Positions 57,197 through 64,000 of a stretch of 64,000 nucleotides of DNA are shown here, one piece after another; position 1 is the first letter of the stretch, and each line of letters opens with the position of its first letter. This DNA comes from Ursus arctos (Eukaryota; Chordata; Mammalia; Carnivora; Ursidae), in NCBI RefSeq assembly GCF_023065955.2, contig NW_026622886.1, positions 9,062,001 to 9,126,000 of the forward strand. Direction: 5' to 3'. Made by a program: the position numbers and the translations under genes. A model generated the notes under the pieces. That model was not told where the DNA came from. It was given only the letters and a program-made list of their open reading frames with translations, and made no database searches.

Positions 57197-59503
57197 AAAC
57201 TGAAAGAATATGTGACCACCAAGCCAGCCCTACAAGAAATATTAAGGGGGGTTCTATAAAAGTAAAAAGACTCCAAGAGTGATAGAGAACAGAAATTTAC
57301 AATCTGTAGAAACAAAGACTTCACAGGCAGCATGACATTATTAAAATCATATCTCTCAATAATCACTCTCAATGTGAATGGCCTAAATGCTCCCATAAAA
57401 TGACACAGGGTTGCAGATTGGATAAAAAGACATGACCTATCCATATGTTGTCTACAAGAGACTCATTTTGAACCTAAAGGTACATCAAGACTGAAAATGA
57501 AGGTATGGAGAACCATTTTTTGTGCCAACGGACCTTTAAAGAAAGCTGGGGTAGCAATTCTCATATCAGACAGATTAGATATCAAGCTAACGATTGTAGT
57601 TAGAGATACAGAAGGACACTATATTATTATTCTTAGAGGGTGTATCCAATAAGAGTATCTAACAATTATAAGTATCTATGCCCCCAACAGGAGAGCAGCC
57701 AGATATACAAGCCAACTCTTAACCAGAATAAAGAGACATATAGGTAATAATACGTTAATAGTAGGGAACCTCAACACTCCACTCTCAGCAATAGACAGAT
57801 CATCTAAGCAGAAAATCAACAAAGAAACAAGAGCTTTGAATGACATACTGGACCAGATGGACCTCATAGATATATACAGAACACTACACCGTAGAACAAC
57901 AGAACACTCATTCTTTTCGAATGCACATAGAACGATCTCCAGAATAGACCATATTCTGGGTCACAAAACATGTCTCAAAAGACTGAGATTATTCTCTGCA
58001 TATTCTCAGACCACAATGCTTTGAAACTGGAACTCAATTACAAGGAAAAATTTGGAAGAAACTCAAACACTTGGAAACTAAGAAACATCCTGCTTAAGAA
58101 TGATTGGGTAAACCAGGAAATTAAAGAAGAACTTAAACAATTTATGGAAACCAATGAGAATGAAAATGCATCAGTTCAAAACCTATGGGATACTGCAAAG
58201 GTGTTCCTAAGGGGAACATACATAGCCATCCATGCCTCACTCAAAAGAATAGAACAATCAATGCAGTCCTTATATTCTCACCTTAAGAAGCTGGAGATGG
58301 AACAGAAGAACAGGCCTAACCCATGCACGAGAACACAATTGATTAAGATTAGAGCAGAGATCAATGAATTAGAAACCAGGAAGACAGTAGAGCAGATCAC
58401 CAAACTAGAAGCTGATTCCTTGAAAGAGTTAATAAGATTGATAAGCCACTGGCCAGACTTATTCAAAAGAATAGAGAAAGGACCCAAATTAATAAAATTA
58501 TGAATAAAAGGGGAGAGATCACAACCAACACCAAGGAAATAGAAACAATCTTAGAAACTATTATCAACAACTATATGCTAATAAATTAAACAACCTGGAA
58601 GAAATGGATGCCTTCCTGGAAACCTATAAACTACCAAGACTGAAACAGGAAGAAATAGATTATCTAAACAGACCTATTAATCATGAAGAGATTGAATTAG
58701 TGATCAAAAACCTCCCAAAAAACAAGAGTCCAGGGCCTGATGGATTCCCTGGGGAATTCTACCAAACATTCAAAGAAGAAATAATACCTATTTTCCTGAA
58801 GCTCTTTCAAAAAATAGAAACAGAAGGAAAACTACCAAACTCATTCTATGAGGCCAGTATTACCTTGATCCCAAAACCAGACAAAGACCCCATCAAAAAG
58901 GAGAATTACAGACCAATATCCCTAATGAATATGGATGCCAAAATTCTCAACAAGATCCTAGCTGATAGGATCCAACAGTACTTTAAAAGGATTATCCATC
59001 ACAACCAAGTGGGATTCATCCCTGAGATGCAAGGGTGGTTCAACATGTGCACATGGATCAGTGTGATAGATCACATTAATAAGAGAAGAGACAAGAATCA
59101 TATGATCCTCTCAATGGATGCAGAAAAAGCATTTGACAAAATACAGCATCCTTTCCTGATTAAAACCCTTCAGAGTGTAGGGATAGAGGATACAGTCCTC
59201 AATTTCATAAAAAGCATCTATGAAAAGCCTACAGTGAATATCATCCTCAGTGGGGAAAAGCTGAGAGCCTTTCCCTTAAGACCAGGAACACGACAAGGAT
59301 GCCCACTCTTGCCATTATCGTTCAACATAGTACTAGAAGTCCTAGCAACAGCAATCAGACAACAAAAAAGAATAAAAGGTATTCAAATTGGCAAAGAAGA
59401 AGTCAAACTCTCTCTCTTTGCAGATGACATGATACTTTACGTGGAAAAGCCAAACGACTCCACCCCCAAATTACTAGAACTCATATAATAATTCAGTAAT
59501 GTG

Positions 59504-59725
59504 CACCGTGCATGGTGCACTGGGTGTTATATGCAACTAATGAATCAGGGAACTTTACATAAAAAACCAGGGATGTACTGTATGGTGACTAACATAATAT
59601 AATAAAAAATATTATTATAAAAAATAAATAAATAAAAATTGGTAATTTACCCAGAACTTAAAGCCTAAAAAAATAAAAAATAAAAAAATAAAATAAAAAT
59701 AAAAATTGGTAATTAAAAAAAAAAC
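59504..59725 (+). repeat. truncated L1 3' end inserted in ORF2, with possible 3' transduction
   Basis: L1 3' UTR terminus (GCATGGTGCACTGGGTGTTA ... GTACTGTATGGTGACTAACA), A-rich tail, then unrelated TTACCCAGAACTTAAAGCC, a second A-rich tail and a repeat of AAAATTGGTAATT. Perfect target duplication AATTCAGTAATGTG at 59490-59503 and 59726-59739. Confidence 0.93.
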
Positions 59726-60769
59726 AATTCAGTAATGTGGCAGGATACAAAATCCATGCTCAGAAATTGGTTGCATTTCTATACACGAACAATGTGACTG
59801 AAGAAAGAGAAATTAGGGAATCAATTCCATTTACAATAGCACCAAAAACCATAAGATATGTTGGAATAAACTTAGCCAGAGAGGTAAAGTATCTATACTC
59901 TAGAAACTACAGAACACTGATGAATGACATTGAAGAAAACACAAAAAGCTGGAAAAATATTCCGTGCTCATGGATCAGAAGAATAAACATAGTTAAAATG
60001 TCTGTGCTACCCAGAGCAATCTACACATTCAACGCCATCCCAGTCAAAATACCAATGACATTTTTCAAAGAACTGAAACAAACAATCTTAAAATTTGTGT
60101 GGAACCAGAAAAGACCTGAATTGCCAAGGAAATGTTGAAAAAGAAAAACAAAGCTGGGGGAACCACGTTGCCTGATTTCAAGCTATACTACAAAGCTGTG
60201 ATCACCAGGATAGCATGGTACTGGCACAAAAACAGACACATAGACCAGTGGACCAGAATAGAGACTCCAGAAATGGATCCTCGACTTTATGGTAAACTAA
60301 TCTTTGACAAAGCAGGAAAAAACATCCAATGGAAAAAAGTCAGGCTCTTCAATAAATGGTGCTGGGAAAATTGGACACCTATATACAAAAGAATGAAACT
60401 CGACCACTCTCTCACACCATACACAAAGATAAACTCCAAATGGATGAAAGACCTCAATGTCAGACAGGAATCTGTCAAAATCATAGAGGAGAACATAGGC
60501 TCTAACCTCTTCGACATCAGCCACAGCAACTTCTTTCATGACACGTCTCCAAAGGCAAGGGAAACAAAAGAAAAAATGAACTTTTGGGACTTCATCAAGA
60601 TAAAAAGTTTCTGCACAGCAAACAGTCATCAAAACAAAGAGGCACCCCACAGAATGGGAGAAGATATTTGCAAATGAAACTACAGATAAAAGGCTGGTAT
60701 CCAAGATCTGTAAAGAACTTCTCAAATTCAATACATGAGAAACAATCAAATCAAAAAATGGGCAGTAGA

Positions 60770-60964
60770 GGGGGACCTGGGTGGCTCAGTCGTTAAGTGT
60801 CTGCCTTCGGCTCAGGGCGTGATCCCAGCGTTCTGGGATCTAGCCCCGCATCAGGCTCCTCCGCTGGGAGCCTGCTTCTTCCTCTCCCATTCCCCCTGCT
60901 TGTGTTCCCTCTTTCGCTGGCTGTCTCTCTGTCAAATAAATAAATAAAATCTTAAAAAAAAAAA
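60770..60964 (+). repeat. SINEC, ursid-type young copy in L1 ORF2
   Basis: GGGGGACCTGGGTGGCTCAG head, GGGCGTGATCCCAGCGTTCT body, AAATAAATAAATAAAATCTT tail. Perfect target duplication GGGCAGTAGA at 60760-60769 and 60965-60974. Confidence 0.98.
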
Positions 60965-62119
60965 GGGCAGTAGATATGAACAGACACTTTTCCAATGAAG
61001 ACATACAAGTGGCTAACAGATATATGAAAAAATGTTCAGAGTCATCAGCCATAAGGGAAATTAAAATCAAAACCACATTGAGATACCACCTTACACCAGT
61101 TAGAATGGCAAGAATGGACAAGGCAAGAAACAACAAATGTTGGAGAGGATGTGGAGAAAGGGGAACCCTCTTACACTGTTGGTAGGAATGCAAGATGGTA
61201 CAGCCACTTTGGAAAACAGTGTGGAGGTCCCTCAAAAAGTTGAAAATAGAGCTACCCTATGACCCAGCCATTGCACTACTGGGTATTTACCCCAAAGATA
61301 CAGACGTAGTGAAGAGAAGGGCCATATGCACCTCAATGTTCATAGCAGCATTGTCCACAATAGCTAAACTGTGTGGAAGGAGCCGAGATGCCCTTCAACA
61401 GACGAATGGATAAAGAAGATGTGGTCCATATATACAATGGTATATTACTCAGCCATCAGAAAGAACGATTACCCAACATTTGCAGCAACATGGACGGGAC
61501 TGGAGGAGATTATGCTAAGTGAAATAAGTGAAGCAGAGAAAGACAATTATCATATGGTTTTACTCATTTGTGGAACATAAGGAATAGCAGGGAGATCGGT
61601 AGGACAAGGAAGGGAAGGATGAAGGGGGGGGGAAACCGGGGAATGAACCACGAGAGCCTATGGACTCTGGGAAACAAACTGAGGGCTTCAGAGGGGAGGG
61701 GGGTGGGGGATTGGGATAGGCCGGTGATGGGTATTAAGGAGGGCACGTATTGCATGGAGCACTGGGTGTTATACGCAAACAATGAATCATGCAACACTAC
61801 ATCAAAAACTAATGATGTACTGTATAGTGAATAACATAACATAATAAAAAAGAAAAGAATTTTCTGAAATTGATAAAAGATATCAACCCACAGTGTCAAG
61901 AAGCTCAACAAAACCCCAAACAGCATAAATATGAAGAAAACCACGTCTTGCCACCTCAAAGTCAATTAACTGAAAACCAAAGTTAGAAAATTTTATAAGT
62001 AGCCAGAGGTGAAAAGACATATTCAGGGAACGACAATAAGAATGTTGGTGGCTTTTTAAATCAGAAACCATTGAGTCCAGAAGGTAATTGAATGACATCT
62101 TTATAAAGAACTACACACA

Positions 62120-62311
62120 GGATGCCTGGGCAGCTCAGTTGGTTGGGTGTCGACTCTTGGTTTTGGCTCAGGTCATGATCTCATGGGTTGTGGGATTGAG
62201 CCCAATGTCATGCTCCTCACTCAGCGGGGAGTCTGCTTGAAAGATTCTCTCCCTTTGGCCCTCCTTGCTTGCGCTCGCTCTCTCTCTAAAAATAAATCTT
62301 AAAAAAAAAAA
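62120..62311 (+). repeat. SINEC, older
   Basis: GGATGCCTGGGCAGCTCAGT head to AAAATAAATCTTAAAAAAAA tail. Confidence 0.93.
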
Positions 62312-62376
62312 ACAAACAAACCCTACAAACAACTTTGCTAACTTAGCAAAAATATTCATTTAAAAAAAAGAAGGTA

Positions 62377-62574
62377 GTGGTACCTGGGTGACTCAGTCAG
62401 TTAAGCATTCAGCTCTTGATTCCAGCTCAGGTCGTGATCTCAGGGTAGTGAGATTGAGCACTGCATCAGTCTCCATACTCAGCGGGGAGTCTGCTTGAGA
62501 TTCTCTCTCTCTCCCTCTCTCTCTCTGCTCCTCCCCCCTGTTCTCTCTAAAATAAATAAGTCTTAAAAAAAAAA
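62377..62574 (+). repeat. SINEC, older
   Basis: GTGGTACCTGGGTGACTCAG head to AAAATAAATAAGTCTTAAAA tail. The GAA-rich block follows directly from its A-tail. Confidence 0.93.
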
Positions 62575-62689
62575 ATGAATAAGAAGAAGGTAATCTAAGG
62601 CCATACCAGCCTGAAGAAGGAGAAGAAGAAGAAAGAAGAAGAAGGTAGTCTAAGCCCATACCACCCTGAAGAAGAAGAAAAAGAAGGTT
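62575..62689. repeat. GAA-rich block with two 5S-head copies
   Basis: (GAA)n-like sequence embedding CTAAGGCCATACCAGCCTGA (62594) and CTAAGCCCATACCACCCTGA (62649). Both match the first ~20 nt of 5S rRNA, which starts fully at 62690. Confidence 0.85.
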
Positions 62690-62809
62690 GTCTAAGGCCA
62701 TGCCACCCTAAAATGTGCCTGATCTTGTCTGATCTCAGAATCTAAGCAGGGTTGGGCCTGGTTAGTACTTGGATGGGAGACTGCCTGGGAATACCTGGTG
62801 CTATAGACA
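62690..62809 (+). pseudogene. 5S rRNA pseudogene, full length
   Basis: 120 nt collinear with vertebrate 5S rRNA. It begins GTCTAAGGCCATGCCACCCT and includes TCTGATCTCAGAATCTAAGC, the box A/intermediate-like AAGCAGGGTTGGGCCTGG, and the box C-like GGATGGGAGACTGCCTGGGA, ending GGTGCTATAGAC. Roughly a dozen substitutions, many of them C-to-T or G-to-A. The internal control region is largely kept. No T-run terminator follows; a GATA repeat begins instead. A pseudogene rather than an active gene is inferred from these changes and the isolated location. Confidence 0.93.
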
Positions 62810-62812
62810 TAG

Positions 62813-62877
<65 letters not shown>

Positions 62878-62879
62878 TA
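62809..62879. repeat. (GATA)n/(GA)n microsatellite
   Basis: About 5 GATA units, a GA run, then about 9 GATA units, beginning exactly at the 3' end of the 5S copy. Confidence 0.97.
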
Positions 62880-63342
62880 AATTTAAAAAGGTAAAATGAA
62901 GGCATTTACAGGCAGACAAAAACAGAATAATTTATTTCCAGCAGATCTGTACTGTAAGAAATACTAAAGGAAGTTCTGCTAGGTGAAAGGAAGTCATTGT
63001 GGATGAAAGACAGGATCTGCAAGAAAGAAGCAAGAACACTAAATATATGGGGAAATCTAAAAGACCAACTTTTTTATTATTTTTAGTTATGTATATTTAT
63101 ATATTCTATTTTCTTTAAGACTATTGACAGGTTAAAACCAACTAATAGCAGGAATTGTAGGAGATAATATCAATATTAAGGGGCTTGTAACATATATAGG
63201 AACAAAATTTATAACAGGATCACACAAGATGGGAGCAAAATAAATACAAGTATCTATATTCTTACATTATTCAATAGTAATATGTGATTTGTAGGTAGAC
63301 AGTGATAAGAATGTACACTGTGATCTAAAATAGCATAAAGAG

Positions 63343-63533
63343 GGGCGCCTGGGTGGCTCAGTTGTTAGGCGTCTGCCTTCGGCTCAGGGTGTGATCCTGG
63401 GGTCCTGGGATCGAGCCCCACATTGGGCTCCCTGCTCCACTGGGAGCCTGCTTCTTTCTCTCCCACTCCCCCTGCTTGTGTTCCCTCTCTTGCTGGCTGT
63501 CTATCAATTAAATGAATAAAACCTTAAAAAAAT
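63343..63533 (+). repeat. SINEC
   Basis: GGGCGCCTGGGTGGCTCAGT head, TGTTCCCTCTCTTGCTGGCT, AATAAAACCTTAAAAAAATA tail. Target duplication AAAATAGCATAAAGAG at 63327-63342 and 63534-63549. Confidence 0.97.
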
Positions 63534-63778
63534 AAAATAGCATAAAGAGCTATTTCAAAAAAGTTAATCTAGGAGTATAAATGGAATACTAAAAATATTT
63601 GACTCATTTAAATGAAAACATGGGTAAATTTAAGCTCAACTATATCAATAATTTTGTTCAGTGTAAATGGTCTACTTCAAGCTCACCATTTAAAAGGCAC
63701 AAGTTGTCAGACTGGATAAATAATAAGCAAGAACCAACTATGTGCTAATTAGAAGAGACATTTTAAAAATATGAAGAG

Positions 63779-64000
63779 GGGCACCTGGGTGGCTTGGTCA
63801 GTTAAGTGTCCAACTCTTGATTTTGGCTCAGGTCACCATCTCAGAATCCTGGGATTGAGCTCCGCATTGGGCTCCTTGCTCTGCAGGGAGTCTGCTTAAG
63901 GATTCTCTCTCCTTCTCCCTCTGCCCCTCCCCCTGCTCTCGCTTGCTCTGTTTCTCTTTAAAATCAATAAATAAATCTTTAAAATAAATAATAAAAAATA
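63779..64000 (+). repeat. SINEC, reaching the window end
   Basis: GGGGCACCTGGGTGGCTTGG head, CT-rich tract, AATAAATAAATCTTTAAAAT tail. The right flank is outside the window. Confidence 0.95.

Larger units (their letters stand above)
57332..61580 (+). pseudogene. L1 ORF2 (endonuclease and reverse transcriptase), disrupted
   Basis: ATG at 57332. The endonuclease keeps LNVNGLN and LQETH, but stops lie at 57401 (CGA to TGA) and 57650 (TAA). The usual catalytic Asp of the GDFNTPL motif is Asn (VGNLNTPLS, 57761 on). A frameshift near 58000 moves SDHNALKLELN to another frame. The reverse transcriptase segment 58604-59488 is open and keeps [23 protein letters not shown] and LFADDMI. After a 222-bp insertion the frame resumes at 59740, shifts near 60130 and again near 60630, and is cut by a SINE. 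The C-terminus ends at 61580. Confidence 0.93.
55530..61854 (+). mobile_element. near full-length LINE-1, inactive, sense to CRY1
   Basis: About 6.3 kb including nested insertions: GC-rich 5' UTR (55530-56371), ORF1 region (56372-57196), inter-ORF spacer of 135 bp, ORF2 region (57332-61580), 3' UTR and AATAAA/poly-A (61581-61854). It lies inside an L1M; the split L1M text AAGAATTTTCTAAAATTG (55501) and AAGAATTTTCTGAAATTG (61855) probably serves as target duplication. A truncated L1 (59504) and a SINE (60770) are inserted in ORF2. It cannot encode working proteins. Confidence 0.93.
61855..63778 (+). repeat. L1M continuation, ORF1 end to ORF2 start
   Basis: Continues 54205-55529: GTCAAGAAGCTCAACAAAAC (61899), AGGTGAAAAGACATATTCAG, TTACAGGCAGACAAAAACAG (62905), ACTGTAAGAAATACTAAAGG, AGTGTAAATGGTCTACTTCA (63660, ORF2 start-like). 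Interrupted by SINEs and a 5S-bearing block. Confidence 0.7.
49811..64000 (+). other. CRY1: CRY1 intron 2 (5' part)
   Basis: Starts with the GTAATC donor. No CRY1 exon 3 (expected to begin with the EWNITKLSIEYDSEPF segment) was seen on the + strand, so the intron is longer than 14.2 kb. Almost all of it is transposon sequence. Confidence 0.85.

Noticed and set aside
58604..59488. 294-residue reverse transcriptase frame as an active gene
   Set aside because: It is one segment of an L1 ORF2 that has stops, frameshifts and insertions on both sides; no complete protein is possible.
49811..64000. CRY1 exon 3
   Set aside because: Looked for sequence coding for the next CRY1 segment (EWNITKLSIEYDSEPF) on the + strand and did not see it; intron 2 appears to run past the window.

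Overview
The window looks like carnivore nuclear DNA, most likely from a bear or giant panda. About thirty tRNA-Lys-derived SINEC (CAN SINE) copies are present. The least decayed ones (for example at 3954, 48609 and 60770) have the head and body I associate with ursids, with a GGGCGTGATCCC body and an ATCAGGCTCC segment. The younger L1 copies have a caniform-type 3' UTR. The family assignment is inference from remembered repeat consensus sequences.

Only one protein-coding exon is recognisable: 109 nt at 49702-49810 on the + strand. It matches exon 2 of CRY1 (cryptochrome 1, the circadian-clock repressor), with consensus splice sites. Everything before it is CRY1 intron 1 (49.7 kb or more) and everything after is CRY1 intron 2 (14.2 kb or more). 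Exons 1 and 3 were not seen, so they should lie outside the window. The long open frames elsewhere are L1 relics or chance frames.

Layout. 1-10.4 kb: old L1M elements, some inverted or nested, a solo ERV LTR, a hAT-like fragment and a local duplication with a SINE in one copy. 10.4-17.3 kb: unrecognised intron, a MIR and reverse-oriented L1M fragments. 17.3-30.5 kb: an ancient tandem triplication of a segment made of LINE2 plus non-repeat DNA, later filled by L1M, SINE and LTR insertions. 30.5-38.4 kb: L1M blocks with two younger L1 insertions that have clear target-site duplications. 38.4-46 kb: SINE clusters and a relatively repeat-free island (40.44-41.77 kb), which holds two perfect ROR/REV-ERB elements in inverted orientation around an RFX X-box-like palindrome. 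46-49.7 kb: a 2.1 kb young L1, then repeat-poor sequence leading to exon 2. 49.8-64 kb: L1ME-like, LINE2, LTR and L1 fragments, then one L1M interrupted by a nearly complete 6.3 kb L1 in the sense orientation of CRY1, several SINEs, and a full-length 5S rRNA pseudogene.

The most biologically interesting element is the intronic ROR-element cluster at 41.0 kb. Mouse Cry1 is known to use ROR elements in its first intron to delay its circadian phase, and this cluster is a strong candidate for the orthologous control region.
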